From NCBI RefSeq assembly GCF_014697105.1, contig NZ_JACJRF010000018.1:1-64000 (forward strand): 64,000 bases of DNA. Reading direction: 5' to 3'. The notes beneath the pieces were generated by a model. The model did not search any database. It had not been told where the DNA came from and saw nothing but the letters and a program-made list of their open reading frames with translations. Within the stretch, counting starts at the first letter, position 1, and the number at the start of each line of letters is the position of its first letter. The DNA comes from Anabaena subtropica FACHB-260 (lineage in GTDB: Bacteria; Cyanobacteriota; Cyanobacteriia; Cyanobacteriales; Nostocaceae). Position numbers and translations under genes: made by a program. Of this stretch, positions 48,244-59,436 are shown one piece after another.

Positions 48244-48564
48244 ATACTTAGTCCCCAATCTCTAATATCCATGTTGACCAACTGAATGTGTTGTAAGATA
48301 CTCAATCACAGTATGGTTAATTACTAAATATGGTCTTAAACCAATTCTGGAAAATTCGGTAACAGATTCAAAGCTATCAAGCCAGATTCTGTCCGACCCT
48401 CATCATTACGTGGCTTGCTTTGCTACACAACGCTACTGCTTTGGCGCAGCGTATCCGTTTGCGTAAGAGTCTCGTAAGAAAAGGATTCACTGCGTAGCAG
48501 TATTACGAATTGGTATTAATTACCTTTGGGACGCTAATTTTTTGAGATTTTAAGAGGAAAAGAA
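48244..48564. other. gcvT-gcvH spacer with palindromic repeats
   Basis: About 320 bp. It contains ACTGC-GTA-GCAGT (48489-48501) and GC-rich segments (GCTTTGGCGCAGCGTATCC near 48440) that resemble dispersed Nostoc palindromic repeats. No ORF or RNA family is recognised. Confidence 0.5.
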
Positions 48565-48957
48565 ATGTCGTCGTTTGAATACCCTCAAGATTTGCGATAT
48601 TTGGATACTCATGAATATGTGAGGCTAGATGGCGAAATTGCTACTATCGGTATTACAGAATTTGCTGTAGACCAATTAGGCGATGTGGTATTTTTGGAAC
48701 TCCCGGAAATTGGGGACTTACTGACTAAAGGAGATACTTTTGGCTCAATTGAATCAGTCAAAGCCGTCGAAGATTTGAATGCACCAATAACTGGAACAGT
48801 CGTAGAACGCAACGAACTTTTGATTGAATCTCCTGAAGCAATAGCAGATGACCCTTACGGTGAAGGGTGGTTTTTAAAATTACGCGTTAATGACCCTGAT
48901 GAAGTAAATGATGCTTTGACTGCGGACGAGTATCGCGCCGAAGTAGAAGGCGAGTAG
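48565..48957 (+). CDS. gcvH: Glycine cleavage system H protein (lipoyl carrier)
   Basis: A 130-residue lipoyl-domain protein that shuttles the aminomethyl group between the P, T and L proteins. The lipoylation Lys is in the conserved [47 protein letters not shown] is the family N-terminal strand region, cited here in two pieces: [15 protein letters not shown] and [22 protein letters not shown] precedes the ATG. Confidence 0.97.
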   Translation: MSSFEYPQDLRYLDTHEYVRLDGEIATIGITEFAVDQLGDVVFLELPEIGDLLTKGDTFGSIESVKAVEDLNAPITGTVVERNELLIESPEAIADDPYGEGWFLKLRVNDPDEVNDALTADEYRAEVEGE

Positions 48958-49161
48958 TTGGGTATTGGGGACTGGGAAGAGTTAGGAGACAGGGAGCAGG
49001 AAGAAAAGGAGACAAGGCAGAAAATTATTCCCCTACTCAGCACTCCCCATTTCCCTAAATGGATGATTTTTGATAAATCGTCCAAGCGTTGACAAATTGC
49101 TCCCACTTGTCAAGAATATTTGTTGCAAAATATTAAATAGTTACTTCTGGAGTTTAATTTA

Positions 49162-52104
49162 GTGGTATCTTATGCCCCTATTCCTCAGTCTAGCGATGGG
49201 ATACATTCTACTGTAGGTCACAGCCAACAGATAGAAAACAGAAAGCAAAATTTAAATCATTTTATACAAAGACATATAGGCCCATCATCAGCAGATATTC
49301 AACAGATGCTTGATGTGTTGAGATTTCCCAGCCTAGATGATTTGATAGAAAAAACAGTACCAACAGCAATTAGGCTGAATAAAAAGCTACATTTACCAGA
49401 AGCGCAAACCGAGTATGCAGCCCTGGCAAGGTTAAAACAAATTGCCTCTAAAAATCAGGTGTTTCGTTCATACATTGGTACGGGATATCACGATACCATA
49501 ACTCCTCCCGTCATTGGGCGTAATATTCTCGAAAACCCTGGTTGGTACACTGCCTACACTCCCTATCAGCCCGAAATTGCCCAAGGGCGGTTGGAAGCGC
49601 TGCTAAATTTCCAAACCATGATTATCGATTTAACTGGGTTGGAAATTGCTAACGCGTCCCTACTTGATGAAGCAACAGCAGCCGCCGAAGCTATGAGTAT
49701 GAGTTACGGTGTGAGCAAAAATAAAGCAAATGCCTATTTTGTTTCTCATGACTGCCATCCCCAAACGATTGACGTGTTACAAACACGGGCTAAACCCTTA
49801 GAGATTGAGATTATTATCGGCGATCATCAGACATTTGATTTTGATCAGCCAATTTTCGGCGCGATTTTACAATATCCCGCCAGTGATGGCACAATCTACG
49901 ACTACCGCGCTTTTATCGAAACAGCCCATGCCCAGGGTGCATTGGTAACAGTAGCCGCAGACCCTTTAAGCTTAACTTTACTCACCCCGCCTGGTGAGTT
50001 TGGTGCTGATATTGCCGTAGGTAGTACCCAGCGCTTTGGTATTCCCTTAGGGTTCGGGGGGCCTCATGCGGCATACTTTGCCACCAAGGAAGAGTACAAG
50101 CGGCAAGTTCCGGGGCGAATTGTCGGCGTATCTAAAGATGTTCACGGTAAAACAGCACTGCGCCTAGCCTTACAAACCCGTGAACAACATATCCGCCGGG
50201 AAAAAGCTACGAGTAATATTTGTACAGCCCAGGTATTACTGGCGGTGATGGCGAGTATGTATGCTGTCTATCACGGGCCGGATGGACTCAAACAAATCGC
50301 GGAGAATATTCACCAGCTAACTGTCACCCTGGCAGAAGGCTTAAAACATCTGGGTTACAAAATCAGTTCCGCAACTTTCTTTGATACCTTACGGGTAGAG
50401 TTGGGAATACAAAACCTCGAGACTATTCTCGCAGGTTGCCAAGCCCGTAATATTAACCTACGGATTTTTGATGAAACTGCTGTGGGTATCTCCTTAGATG
50501 AAACTACCACACCAGAAGACCTCATCGACCTCTGGCAAATCTTCGCTCTCCGAGATGAGTTACCCTTCACCCTAGAAGAACTAACTTCTCCCCCATCTCC
50601 CCACCTCCCCTTCCGCACCAGTAATTACCTCACCCACCCCGTCTTCAACCGTTATCACTCAGAAACTGAGTTGTTGCGCTATCTACACAGGCTGGAAACT
50701 AAAGATTTGTCGTTAACGACATCGATGATTCCTTTGGGTTCCTGCACGATGAAGTTAAACGCCACGGCTGAGATGGTTCCCGTAACTTGGGAAGAATTTG
50801 GTAGGATACATCCTTTTGCGCCGTTAACCCAAACGCGGGGTTATCAAATTCTGTTCCAACAACTGGAAGGGTGGTTAGCAGAAATTACTGGCTTTGCTGG
50901 GATTTCTCTCCAACCCAATGCTGGTTCTCAAGGCGAATACACAGGACTTTTGGTGATTCGTGAATATCATGAAAGTCGGGGGGAAGCACACCGTAATGTT
51001 TGTTTGATTCCTACCTCAGCACATGGGACAAACCCAGCGAGTGCAGTGATGTGTGGGATGAAGGTTGTAGCAGTTGCCTGTGATACGGAAGGTAATATTG
51101 ATGTAGATGACCTCAAAGCCAAGGCAGAAAAATATAGTCATGAACTTGCTGCGTTGATGGTGACATATCCCTCAACTCATGGCGTGTTTGAGGAAGCAAT
51201 TCAAGAAATTTGTGCTGTGATTCATAGTCACGGCGGTCAAGTTTACATGGATGGGGCAAATATGAATGCCCAAGTGGGTATTTGTCGTCCGGGGGATATT
51301 GGCGCGGATGTTTGTCACTTAAACTTGCACAAAACTTTCTGTATTCCTCACGGTGGTGGTGGCCCTGGTATGGGGCCAATTGGTGTTGCATCCCATCTTG
51401 TACCGTTTTTGCCTGGACATACTGTAATGGGGAATGGGAAGAAAACAATACCCAATACCCAATCTATCGGCGCTGTAGCTGCTGCGCCTTGGGGGAGTGC
51501 CAGTATTTTGGTGATTTCTTGGATGTATATTGCCATGATGGGGGCAGATGGCTTGACACAAGCTACCAAGGTGGCAATTCTCAATGCTAATTACATTGCC
51601 AAGAGATTGGAAGCTTATTATCCTGTGTTGTACAAAGGAAAAAATGGTCTAGTTGCCCATGAGTGTATTTTAGATTTGCGATCGCTTAAAAAATCAGCGA
51701 ACATCGAAATTGATGATATAGCCAAGCGTCTCATCGACTATGGTTTCCATGCTCCGACTGTCTCCTGGCCTGTGGCAGGTACAATCATGGTGGAACCCAC
51801 AGAAAGCGAATCTCAAGCAGAATTAGATCGATTCTGTGATGCGCTGATGGCTATTCGTCAAGAAATCGCTGAAATTGAAGAAGGTAAGGTAGATATTCAA
51901 GATAATGCCTTGAAGAATGCCCCCCACACCATCGAAAGCCTCCTTAGCGCCGAATGGCATCATCCCTATTCCCGTGAACAAGCCGCCTACCCAGCACCTT
52001 GGACACGGGAACATAAATTCTGGCCTAGTGTAGGTAGAATTGACGCAGCTTTTGGTGATAGAAATTTTATTTGTTCTTGTCTACCAATGGATGCTTATCA
52101 CTAA
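49162..52104 (+). CDS. gcvP: Glycine dehydrogenase (aminomethyl-transferring), P protein
   Basis: A 980-residue PLP enzyme that decarboxylates glycine and loads H protein. The PLP-binding Lys is in [20 protein letters not shown], and [10 protein letters not shown] and [10 protein letters not shown] are family motifs. It starts at a GTG (49162) with GGAG 9 nt upstream. Two short linkers look like STRR DNA turned coding: SPPSPHLP (about 50588-50612) and [11 protein letters not shown] (about 51428-51463, from TACCCAA heptads). Confidence 0.97.
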   Translation: MVSYAPIPQSSDGIHSTVGHSQQIENRKQNLNHFIQRHIGPSSADIQQMLDVLRFPSLDDLIEKTVPTAIRLNKKLHLPEAQTEYAALARLKQIASKNQVFRSYIGTGYHDTITPPVIGRNILENPGWYTAYTPYQPEIAQGRLEALLNFQTMIIDLTGLEIANASLLDEATAAAEAMSMSYGVSKNKANAYFVSHDCHPQTIDVLQTRAKPLEIEIIIGDHQTFDFDQPIFGAILQYPASDGTIYDYRAFIETAHAQGALVTVAADPLSLTLLTPPGEFGADIAVGSTQRFGIPLGFGGPHAAYFATKEEYKRQVPGRIVGVSKDVHGKTALRLALQTREQHIRREKATSNICTAQVLLAVMASMYAVYHGPDGLKQIAENIHQLTVTLAEGLKHLGYKISSATFFDTLRVELGIQNLETILAGCQARNINLRIFDETAVGISLDETTTPEDLIDLWQIFALRDELPFTLEELTSPPSPHLPFRTSNYLTHPVFNRYHSETELLRYLHRLETKDLSLTTSMIPLGSCTMKLNATAEMVPVTWEEFGRIHPFAPLTQTRGYQILFQQLEGWLAEITGFAGISLQPNAGSQGEYTGLLVIREYHESRGEAHRNVCLIPTSAHGTNPASAVMCGMKVVAVACDTEGNIDVDDLKAKAEKYSHELAALMVTYPSTHGVFEEAIQEICAVIHSHGGQVYMDGANMNAQVGICRPGDIGADVCHLNLHKTFCIPHGGGGPGMGPIGVASHLVPFLPGHTVMGNGKKTIPNTQSIGAVAAAPWGSASILVISWMYIAMMGADGLTQATKVAILNANYIAKRLEAYYPVLYKGKNGLVAHECILDLRSLKKSANIEIDDIAKRLIDYGFHAPTVSWPVAGTIMVEPTESESQAELDRFCDALMAIRQEIAEIEEGKVDIQDNALKNAPHTIESLLSAEWHHPYSREQAAYPAPWTREHKFWPSVGRIDAAFGDRNFICSCLPMDAYH

Positions 52105-52138
52105 CTCAAGTTGTAGCTTTGGGAATTTTCAATAATGA

Positions 52139-52171
52139 GCCGATGGTCTCCAAGCAATCGGAGGTCATCGC
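52139..52171. repeat. Small palindromic repeat element (copy 2)
   Basis: CGATGGTCTCC and GGAGGTCATCG flank AAGCAATC. The arms pair except for two positions. GGAGGTCATCGCC resembles GGAGACCATCGCC at 22820-22832. Confidence 0.45.
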
Positions 52172-52332
52172 CTTTGACTATTTGAGAATAGGTTCTAGAT
52201 AGTCAAAATTACAGCTTCAAAGGTTCTGAAGCTAAAACTTGAGCCTTTGAAGCTGAAGCTTGAAGCTCTGACAAAGGGTAGTAGGTATTCATAAGAGGAA
52301 AACTGATTCCTTTGCCTAGCATCATCTACAAT

Positions 52333-54996
52333 ATGGAGGCAAACAAGATTACAGACCCAGTAGGAGAATTTTTGGTGGATTCCCGATATAACCCAGCAGC
52401 ACTTGAGGAAAAATGGCAAAAAACATGGTTAGAACTTGGTTTAGATAAGACCCCAACAGAGAGTAATAAACCAAAATTCTACGCTCTATCCATGTTCCCC
52501 TATCCATCGGGCAGCCTACACATGGGTCACGTCCGTAACTACACAATTACAGATGTGATTGCCCGCCTCAAACGAATGCAAGGGTATCGGGTACTGCATC
52601 CAATGGGATGGGATGCCTTTGGTTTGCCAGCAGAAAACGCCGCCATTGACCGTGGTGTACCACCATCCAAATGGACTAATCAAAACATTGTCCAAATGCG
52701 GCAACAGTTGCAGCGTCTTGGTTTATCAATTGACTGGGATAGTGAAGTTGCTACTTGTTCGCCAGACTATTACAAGTGGACACAATGGATTTTCTTACAG
52801 TTTTTGCAGGCGGGGTTAGCTTATCAAAGAGAAGCAGCCGTCAACTGGGATCCCATTGACCAAACTGTATTGGCAAATGAGCAAGTTGATAATGAAGGAC
52901 GTTCTTGGCGTAGTGGTGCTATAGTTGAGCGTAAATTACTGCGCCAGTGGTTTTTGAAGATTACCGACTACGCGGAAGAATTATTAAATGACCTGGATAA
53001 ATTGACTGGTTGGCCAGAAAGGGTCAAGTTGATGCAGGCAAACTGGATAGGGAAATCATCAGGGGCGTATTTGGAATTTCCCATTGTCGGCAGCACTGAC
53101 AAAATCGCCGTGTACACAACTCGTCCTGATACAGTTTATGGTGTTAGTTATGTGGTGTTAGCAGCAGAACATCCTCTCACTAAGCAAGTCACCACCAAAA
53201 CACAACAAGCAGTAGTAGACACCTTTATTCAAGAGGTGACAAATCAAAGCGAGTTAGAACGTACCGCCGACGACAAACCCAAACGCGGTGTAGATACTGG
53301 TGCTAAGGCAATTAACCCGTTTACAGGGGAAGAAGTACCTATTTGGATTGCTGACTATGTACTCTATGAATATGGTACTGGGGCTGTGATGGGTGTACCT
53401 GCTCATGATGCGCGGGATTTTAAATTTGCTCAGAGGTATGGTTTACCCATTGATTTTGTCATTGCCGACCCAGATGATGTGGCAGGTTTCGACTTAAGCC
53501 CGACATCAGAAACAGAAGAAGTTACACAAGTCGTTCAAATTGAATATAACCAAGCATACACAGAACCAGGAATTTTAATTAATTCCGGGGCTTTTACTGG
53601 CATGGTTTCCACGGATGCCAAGCAAGCCATAGTTAAATATGCCGAAGAACAAGGTTTTGGTAAAGAACGCATCCAATATCGTTTGCGGGACTGGTTAATT
53701 TCTCGGCAACGCTATTGGGGCGCACCAATTCCCGTAATTCATTGCCCCAACTGTGGCATAGTCCCAGTGCCAGAGAAAGATTTACCCGTAACCTTACCAG
53801 AAGAAGTGGAATTTACTGGACGTGGTGGTTCACCGTTGGCGCAGTTGGAAAGTTGGGTAAATGTTCCTTGTCCTACCTGTGGTACTCCTGCGAAACGAGA
53901 AACTGACACGATGGATACCTTTATTGATTCCTCGTGGTATTTCTTGCGATTTACTGATGCTAGGAACGAAGAACAGGTATTTGAGCCAGGAAAAACTAAT
54001 AACTGGATGCCAGTAGACCAATATGTAGGCGGCATTGAACACGCGATTTTACATTTATTATATTCCCGGTTCTTTACTAAAGTATTGCGCGATCGCGGCT
54101 TGTTGAACTTTGATGAACCCTTTGAGCGTTTGTTAACTCAAGGAATGGTGCAAGGTCTCACTTACATGAATCCCAACAAGGGTGGTAAAGATAAATGGAT
54201 TCCTTCAAATCTGGTTAACCCAAACGACCCTCGTGACCCTCAAACAGGTGAACCACTGCAACGTCTTTACGCCACCATGTCCAAGTCTAAAGGTAACGGT
54301 GTCGCGCCGGAAGATGTGATTGGTAAATATGGTGTAGATACAGCACGGATGTTTATCTTATTTAAAGCGCCGCCAGAAAAAGATTTGGAATGGGATGAAG
54401 CCGATGTTGAAGGACAATTCCGTTTTTTAAATCGGGTTTGGCGTTTGGTGACAGATTATGTTGCGGCTGGGGTATGTCGTAAGTCGGCTCAGCTTGCCGA
54501 TTTGAGTAAGCCAGAAAAGGAATTACGCCGGGCAATTCACACGGCTATCCAAGCTGTGACAGAAGATTTAGAAGATGAGTATCAATTTAATACTGCTGTT
54601 TCCGAGTTGATGAAATTGAGTAACGCTCTCACTGATGCTGACTGCCGCAATTCACCAATTTATGCTGAAGGTGTTCGCACTCTCGTGGTGTTATTAGCTC
54701 CTTTTGCGCCACATATTACTGATGAATTGTGGCAATTGTTGGGAAATAGTGAGTCAGTTCATACTCAAACTTGGCCTAATTTTGATCAAGCTGCTTTAGT
54801 TGCTGATGAGATTACTTTGGTAATTCAGGTTAATGGCAAAAAACGTGCTGATATTCAAGTTCCCGCGCAAGCAGATAAAGCTGAGTTAGAAAAATATGCT
54901 CGTGAGTCAGAGGTTGTGCAGCGACACTTGGAAGGTAAGGAGATTAAAAAGGTGATTGTAGTGCCTGGAAAGTTGGTCAATTTCGTGGTTGCTTAA
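52333..54996 (+). CDS. leuS: Leucyl-tRNA synthetase
   Basis: An 887-residue class I aminoacyl-tRNA synthetase. The HIGH-type motif is [16 protein letters not shown]. The CP1 editing domain follows ([29 protein letters not shown]), and the KMSKS-type motif is [10 protein letters not shown]. Zinc-type Cys pairs appear at CPNCG and CPTCG. The ATG at 52333 is used. A TTG at 52312 lies about 12 nt after AAGAGGAAA and could be the true start, adding 7 residues. Confidence 0.96.
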   Translation: MEANKITDPVGEFLVDSRYNPAALEEKWQKTWLELGLDKTPTESNKPKFYALSMFPYPSGSLHMGHVRNYTITDVIARLKRMQGYRVLHPMGWDAFGLPAENAAIDRGVPPSKWTNQNIVQMRQQLQRLGLSIDWDSEVATCSPDYYKWTQWIFLQFLQAGLAYQREAAVNWDPIDQTVLANEQVDNEGRSWRSGAIVERKLLRQWFLKITDYAEELLNDLDKLTGWPERVKLMQANWIGKSSGAYLEFPIVGSTDKIAVYTTRPDTVYGVSYVVLAAEHPLTKQVTTKTQQAVVDTFIQEVTNQSELERTADDKPKRGVDTGAKAINPFTGEEVPIWIADYVLYEYGTGAVMGVPAHDARDFKFAQRYGLPIDFVIADPDDVAGFDLSPTSETEEVTQVVQIEYNQAYTEPGILINSGAFTGMVSTDAKQAIVKYAEEQGFGKERIQYRLRDWLISRQRYWGAPIPVIHCPNCGIVPVPEKDLPVTLPEEVEFTGRGGSPLAQLESWVNVPCPTCGTPAKRETDTMDTFIDSSWYFLRFTDARNEEQVFEPGKTNNWMPVDQYVGGIEHAILHLLYSRFFTKVLRDRGLLNFDEPFERLLTQGMVQGLTYMNPNKGGKDKWIPSNLVNPNDPRDPQTGEPLQRLYATMSKSKGNGVAPEDVIGKYGVDTARMFILFKAPPEKDLEWDEADVEGQFRFLNRVWRLVTDYVAAGVCRKSAQLADLSKPEKELRRAIHTAIQAVTEDLEDEYQFNTAVSELMKLSNALTDADCRNSPIYAEGVRTLVVLLAPFAPHITDELWQLLGNSESVHTQTWPNFDQAALVADEITLVIQVNGKKRADIQVPAQADKAELEKYARESEVVQRHLEGKEIKKVIVVPGKLVNFVVA

Positions 54997-55000
54997 CCTC

Positions 55001-55038
55001 TGTGTGCCTGTGTGGTTGTTTTACCACACAGGCACACA
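55001..55038. terminator. Bidirectional terminator, perfect 16-bp stem
   Basis: TGTGTGCCTGTGTGGT (55001-55016) pairs perfectly with 55023-55038 around the loop TGTTTT. It lies 4 nt after the leuS stop and 19 nt before the end of the converging membrane-protein gene. Confidence 0.85.
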
Positions 55039-55057
55039 AACACGGAGGGATGTTTGT

Positions 55058-56785
55058 TTAAGTGATATTTTTGTTTTGCAAGCTGCTGAGGTTGCGGCTG
55101 GCTACATCGGCACTAATTCCCCAGAGAATTAATCCTAAATAGTCGGAGAAAGGTCTAGCACCAAAGGTGAGTCCGTTATCTACATAGAGTGAACCTATAC
55201 CAACTAAGGACAAGCCAATTAGTAGGGTGAGGGATAAAAATGGGCGGATGAGCCAAAATGTAGCGCCGATGCGGATATCATCAGACACGCCAGAGAGTAA
55301 TATGAGAAAATCTTGACAGCGAGTTTTCCATTTGGGTTGATTGATTGATATTGGCGCGACTGCATCAGCTTGAATTAAAAAACTACGTGCTGCATTAGCT
55401 AATTCTAGAGGTAGGAAAGTTTCATTTTGCATGAAATGTTTATCTACTGACCGCTTTTGATTGAGGTTGGCTAAACCTCTCATCACATCTTGCATAACCC
55501 TTTGGGCAACAGCATCATTTTTCTGCGCTAAAAAGGTACGAGTTTTAATAATATTTTGCTGCACCTCTTGAGCAATTTTATCTAAGCTATCTTGTCCTTG
55601 TATTTCAATTATTTGATTTTCTATTTGTCGCAGTTTGTTTAAGGCTTCTAACCGCGATTCAATAGCATCTATTTCGGCTAATGCTCTATCTATTTTTTCC
55701 CATTTAATTAATTGTTCTACCCATTCAACCATGTTGTTGAGTATATTTTGGTCTTCGGTATGTTCTACTTCTTGTCTAATTCTGGCTTTGAGGCGATAAA
55801 CTGCTTTAACAGTTCTGGTGATGTCACTACCAGACTCTTGCATATATTTGAATAATCGACCCAAAATAACGCCGAAGATTAACACCATCAGGGGCAAAAT
55901 CGGCCCAGACCGCATTTTTAAATCTACTGGGATGGCTAGTCTTTGAGTCTGTCCTGATAGGGTGAAGTATATAGCCCCTATGTAACGATCTGGGGGGATG
56001 GCAGAACGATTTAAATTTAATGGTAGAGTAATAATGCGATCGCGTTCCGCCCACTGTAGATGTTTGTCTCCGACGGACTGGAGGTCATTCATCACTAAAT
56101 TGACGGGACTTTGAACTACATTCAAAGATGTCTCTGTTAATTGATATCCTGTCTGTTCACCTTTGAGAATGACTTTGGCATCAACAATGGTTACAGGTAC
56201 TTGGCTCGGATTGTCAAATTGGAGTTGCCACTGATTTAAAAATGCACTGGCTGGTAGTAATCCTTTGGCAATTAAACAGTCAAAAAAACTCAAAACACCG
56301 TCACAATTCACGAGGCGCAGTTGAATTTGTTCTGTACCACCCAGAGGAATAAGGGTTGGTCTAGCTTTAGCGATTACTTGAATGGGAATAGTTTGCAGTT
56401 GCTGCTGACGCTGATTTGGCAACAATATCTGGAGTGTGCCTTCATAAGTGCCAGGTAAACGAATGTCTGTTACTTTTAATTGGAAATCTTGAGGAATACC
56501 TACAGAAAGTTTTGGTTCACCCACAATGGTTACTTGATGGCGGTTAATTATGCCATCACCTTCTTTTCGCCGCAAATCTGAGGGTAGAAAGACAAATTTA
56601 TCGATATTTTCTCCCTGAGCAGTTAATCGTAAGTTACCAACTAAAGCACTTTCTTCGCCTAACCAACCAGTGATATGTATAGATTTGTCACTAGAATCTA
56701 CTAGTATTTTGGGCGTGGCTTTTGCTGGAACAGCATGAACAACAACTATCACACATAGCAACAGGGATATTATTCGGTATTTCAT
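55058..56785 (-). CDS. Unknown membrane protein: exported N-domain, central helix, cytoplasmic coiled coil, C-terminal helices
   Basis: A 575-residue protein. Residues 1-22 are a signal peptide (ISLLLCVIVVVHAVPAKA). Residues 25-300 are beta-rich with Ig-like stretches and two Cys (VNCDGVLSFFDCLI). A membrane helix lies at about 305-325 (LPLMVLIFGVILGRLF). Residues 330-470 are charged and helical with coiled-coil character. Two or so helices follow at 510-565. It lies 133 bp after the coiled-coil/ParA pair on the same strand and may belong to that operon. I do not recognise the family. Confidence 0.7.
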   Translation of the reverse strand: MKYRIISLLLCVIVVVHAVPAKATPKILVDSSDKSIHITGWLGEESALVGNLRLTAQGENIDKFVFLPSDLRRKEGDGIINRHQVTIVGEPKLSVGIPQDFQLKVTDIRLPGTYEGTLQILLPNQRQQQLQTIPIQVIAKARPTLIPLGGTEQIQLRLVNCDGVLSFFDCLIAKGLLPASAFLNQWQLQFDNPSQVPVTIVDAKVILKGEQTGYQLTETSLNVVQSPVNLVMNDLQSVGDKHLQWAERDRIITLPLNLNRSAIPPDRYIGAIYFTLSGQTQRLAIPVDLKMRSGPILPLMVLIFGVILGRLFKYMQESGSDITRTVKAVYRLKARIRQEVEHTEDQNILNNMVEWVEQLIKWEKIDRALAEIDAIESRLEALNKLRQIENQIIEIQGQDSLDKIAQEVQQNIIKTRTFLAQKNDAVAQRVMQDVMRGLANLNQKRSVDKHFMQNETFLPLELANAARSFLIQADAVAPISINQPKWKTRCQDFLILLSGVSDDIRIGATFWLIRPFLSLTLLIGLSLVGIGSLYVDNGLTFGARPFSDYLGLILWGISADVASRNLSSLQNKNIT

Positions 56786-56918
56786 GAGTAATTCTCAAGA
56801 TTCAGCAACAGATTGATATCAATAGGAATTACGCATGAAAATAATTCAAGGGAGTTGGGGGAAAATGTAGAGAAATTATGCCTATTGTCCCCTGTCTCCT
56901 GCCTACTGCCTTATATCT

Positions 56919-57542
56919 TTAATCATACAACCAAGTATTTGAAGAAAAATCATCCTTAGTTTCAATCAGTTGTGTTGGGTACTTATCAGGAAGTCGGTGT
57001 GATTTTCTATAAGTTACTGGTTTATAGCTTTCTTTTTCTTGTTGGAGTTTTTCTTGCTGCTCTTTTTCTTGTTGGAGTTTTTCTTGTTGGAGTTTTTCTT
57101 GTTGGAGTTTTTCTTGCTGCTCTTTTTTTTGTGCTAAAGCTAATGATTTATGTTCTTCTATGAGTTGGGAGTTAGCTTCTGCCAGTTGTAGCGCAGTTTT
57201 TTTGGTTTCTTCCAGTTCTTTTGTAAGTTTTTTGACTGAAGATTTTTGCTCGGATAAAGCTGATTGCAAATCTTCTATTTTTTGCTGGAGTGATTTTTCT
57301 TGTAGTTCAGATTTTTTTAAAGTTGCTTGTAATTCTTGGATGGTAGCTTCTAAATCCGCTTTAGTAGGGACGCTACGTTTAGCAGTAGTTGCTTCAGGTG
57401 TCTGTTGTGATTCTTCTGGACTTGCAGCAGTTTCTTCAGCCACTTCTTGAGCGGTGACTTCAATTGCAGTTTCACCAGCAGAGGGTGTAAATTTTTGGGC
57501 TTCCTCTTGGATTAAATCGGAGAGGTTCTGTTTTCTAGGCAT
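56919..57542 (-). CDS. Coiled-coil Gln-rich protein, candidate McdB-like ParA partner
   Basis: A 207-residue protein. The N-terminus ([16 protein letters not shown]) is charged. Residues 60-130 form a coiled coil, and 130-170 are a Gln/Glu/Lys repeat built from 15-bp DNA repeats (QQEKL units). The C-terminus ends in NTWLYD, with a single Trp near the end. McdB proteins, which position carboxysomes together with the ATPase McdA, are Gln-rich, coiled-coil and end in a conserved Trp. The start codon overlaps the ParA stop by one base. The assignment is inference from layout and features. Confidence 0.6.
   Translation of the reverse strand: MPRKQNLSDLIQEEAQKFTPSAGETAIEVTAQEVAEETAASPEESQQTPEATTAKRSVPTKADLEATIQELQATLKKSELQEKSLQQKIEDLQSALSEQKSSVKKLTKELEETKKTALQLAEANSQLIEEHKSLALAQKKEQQEKLQQEKLQQEKLQQEKEQQEKLQQEKESYKPVTYRKSHRLPDKYPTQLIETKDDFSSNTWLYD
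57040..57122. repeat. 15-bp tandem repeats in the coiled-coil gene
   Basis: TTGTTGGAGTTTTTC-type units recur about five times, interrupted by CTTGCTGCTC. On the minus strand they encode repeated EKLQQ. Copy number could vary between strains. Confidence 0.75.
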
Positions 57543-58174
57543 TATTTCCTCCAGTCACGCTGTATCTCTTCAGCCACACGGTGGTAGTCTGATTCGGCTT
57601 CTCTAGCATTTTTTCCTCGCCATTGGTCGATAGCTACACCCTCCAAGGCTGCTCTTTCGTGGGCTTTATATATCCGAATAAAAGCCTTGCAAACAGGAAT
57701 TCCTAGCCGTTGAAGAGTATTTTGTGCTTCTATTGCTTCATTTATACTCCGGGTATCCACTTTTGTGAGTAGAACCCGATGGGGAACTCCGGACGGAACT
57801 ACTGCCGCTTTGACTGTCTCAATTAACACAGCCAAATCCATTGCTGATGGAGGTGTAGGTAAAACTAGATAATCTGCGATCGCTACCACTGTTGCTAGTG
57901 CTTCCGAGTGTAGCGCAGGTGGCGTATCTACTACTACTAAATCGTAACCTTTAATTGTTTGTAACTGACTTAAAAGTTCAGGATGGGTTTCTTGGGATAA
58001 ATCAAATCCCATCCCATTTTGATTTCTTCCAAACCACCAACTAGCAGAACCTTGTATATCTGTATCAATGAGAATGACTTTTTTTTTCTTCGCAAACTGA
58101 GCAGCTAAATTGATGGCGGTAGTCGTTTTGCCGACTCCCCCTTTACCGTTGAGAATAGTGATGATTTTTGGCAC
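57542..58174 (-). CDS. ParA family ATPase, candidate McdA (carboxysome positioning)
   Basis: A 210-residue ParA/MinD-type ATPase. Deviant Walker [10 protein letters not shown] has the signature Lys. Other motifs are [13 protein letters not shown], the Walker B-like [11 protein letters not shown] and [11 protein letters not shown]. It lacks a DNA-binding N-terminal domain, as do chromosomal orphan ParAs that move cargo on the nucleoid. Coupling (1-bp overlap) with a coiled-coil, Trp-ending protein fits a type 2 McdAB pair. Alternative cargo (chemoreceptors, plasmid) cannot be excluded. Confidence 0.75.
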   Translation of the reverse strand: MPKIITILNGKGGVGKTTTAINLAAQFAKKKKVILIDTDIQGSASWWFGRNQNGMGFDLSQETHPELLSQLQTIKGYDLVVVDTPPALHSEALATVVAIADYLVLPTPPSAMDLAVLIETVKAAVVPSGVPHRVLLTKVDTRSINEAIEAQNTLQRLGIPVCKAFIRIYKAHERAALEGVAIDQWRGKNAREAESDYHRVAEEIQRDWRK

Positions 58175-58672
58175 TGCTTACTTCCGACCCTGCCATACTT
58201 GAATATACCGCTTTGTGTGACTGTCGCTACGTTTCGATGCAAAATTCAACAGTGAAGAAGGCACAGGGCAGAAGGAATTTATTTTTAGCGGTAGCTTGGA
58301 GGTTATGCTGATTAAGCGATCGCTCCTTGATTTGCTTGCTAATCAGTTAGAGCGATCGTCAGACTAAGGAAAATTTTTCAGTAATTCCTCGCTGCTGTTT
58401 TATTTGAGGATTGTAAAGATAAATCAGGGACTACAAATTTTCATTTCTGGAACGGGGGATAAAGCGATGAAGTGTGGTCTTGGGGGTTTTCCCCATGAAC
58501 AACTTCATCAATAAGCCTGTTGCCCAAGTGTAAGTAGGAGTCCTAGAGAACGCAAGAAATCTAATACTACGCTATCTGTTGGGCAGGAAGCCTACACTGA
58601 CGCTTCGCCTACAGGATGAGTAGTTCACTCCTCAAAATATCAATACGAACGTTCTTACTACAAACTTGGGGA
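58175..58672. other. Structured intergenic region
   Basis: About 500 bp with two HIP1-like sites near 58319 and 58353, and a strong secondary structure at 58466-58590 listed separately. The promoter for the ParA operon (minus) must lie here. A 62-codon plus frame at 58616 is not supported. Confidence 0.5.
58466..58590. ncRNA. Candidate structured RNA or regulatory element
   Basis: An outer stem GATGAAGT/ACTTCATC (58466-58473, 58502-58509) encloses GGGG-TTTT-CCCC (58483-58494). Downstream, CCTGTTGCCCAA (about 58515-58526) is nearly complementary to TTGGGCAGG (about 58581-58589). Two nested or adjacent hairpins suggest an RNA element, but no known family or strand can be assigned. It could also be a terminator or dispersed repeat. 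Confidence 0.35.
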
Positions 58673-59281
58673 TCAGTTGATGTCTGGAGGAATTTCACCA
58701 AGTTGCGGCTGTGGTTGATTCAAAAAGTTTGTGGGAGAGACTACAGCTGCTTTGGGAATTTCAATTACTGGGTTGTTCAAGGCTATCATTGGCAGTGCAT
58801 CTGACTTGCTGACACCTTGAGTAGTTTGTTCTTGTGATTGTTGGGCTAGTTGGGGTATTCCTATTTGCCGCCCTGGTAGCCAGCTAGAAACTGCGCCAAT
58901 CACACAAGCTGCAACAGCAGCACCACCAAATTTCCAAGCCAAACGAGAACGACGGTTGACTTTGGCAAATACTTGCTGGGCAGTAACTTCTGGTGGTTGC
59001 TGGGCTGTTGGTATGGGCATAGTTCGTATGCCTTGCCTTAACTTTAATAGTCGGGAATAGAGGCGTTGAACTGCGACATCGTTGGCTAACCAGTCTTCTA
59101 CTTGCCGACGTTCCGCAGCTGTCACCTCTCCATCGAGGTAAGCACTCAATAATTCAAAGCGATCGCGCTTCACCATATCCATAGCACCCGTTGCTTCATT
59201 GGTATGCCTAGCCATCTTTTTTGGTAAATCTCTCGAAAATTGCCGCCGACAACGCTTATTAAAATCAGAATCAGTAGTCAT
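58673..59281 (-). CDS. Membrane anti-sigma factor (partner of the ECF sigma factor)
   Basis: A 202-residue protein. An N-terminal RseA-like cytoplasmic domain (about 35-85, DRFELLSAYLDGEVTAAERRQVEDWLA) lacks the zinc-binding HxxxCxxC of ZAS anti-sigma factors. One membrane helix lies near 115-135 (WKFGGAAVAACVIGAVSSWL), with a ~65-residue outer domain. It follows the ECF sigma gene by 155 bp on the same strand, the classical sigma/anti-sigma order. Release of the sigma factor by proteolysis under envelope stress is a family-based inference. Confidence 0.85.
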   Translation of the reverse strand: MTTDSDFNKRCRRQFSRDLPKKMARHTNEATGAMDMVKRDRFELLSAYLDGEVTAAERRQVEDWLANDVAVQRLYSRLLKLRQGIRTMPIPTAQQPPEVTAQQVFAKVNRRSRLAWKFGGAAVAACVIGAVSSWLPGRQIGIPQLAQQSQEQTTQGVSKSDALPMIALNNPVIEIPKAAVVSPTNFLNQPQPQLGEIPPDIN

Positions 59282-59436
59282 ACTAACATTATTACCAATT
59301 CATCCACGGACAAAAGGAGGGCAACCCTGAGAGGTTAATTAATTCTTTTCCTGATAGCATAGGTACGATACAGTTTCCTCACAATTCTTAATCAATAGTT
59401 AAATTCTCCCATAGGGTAGATGAAAGATACTGTACA

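Noticed and set aside
51113-51590. Several ORFs of 78-111 codons overlapping gcvP
   Set aside because: All are alternative-frame shadows of the highly conserved PLP-binding region of gcvP.
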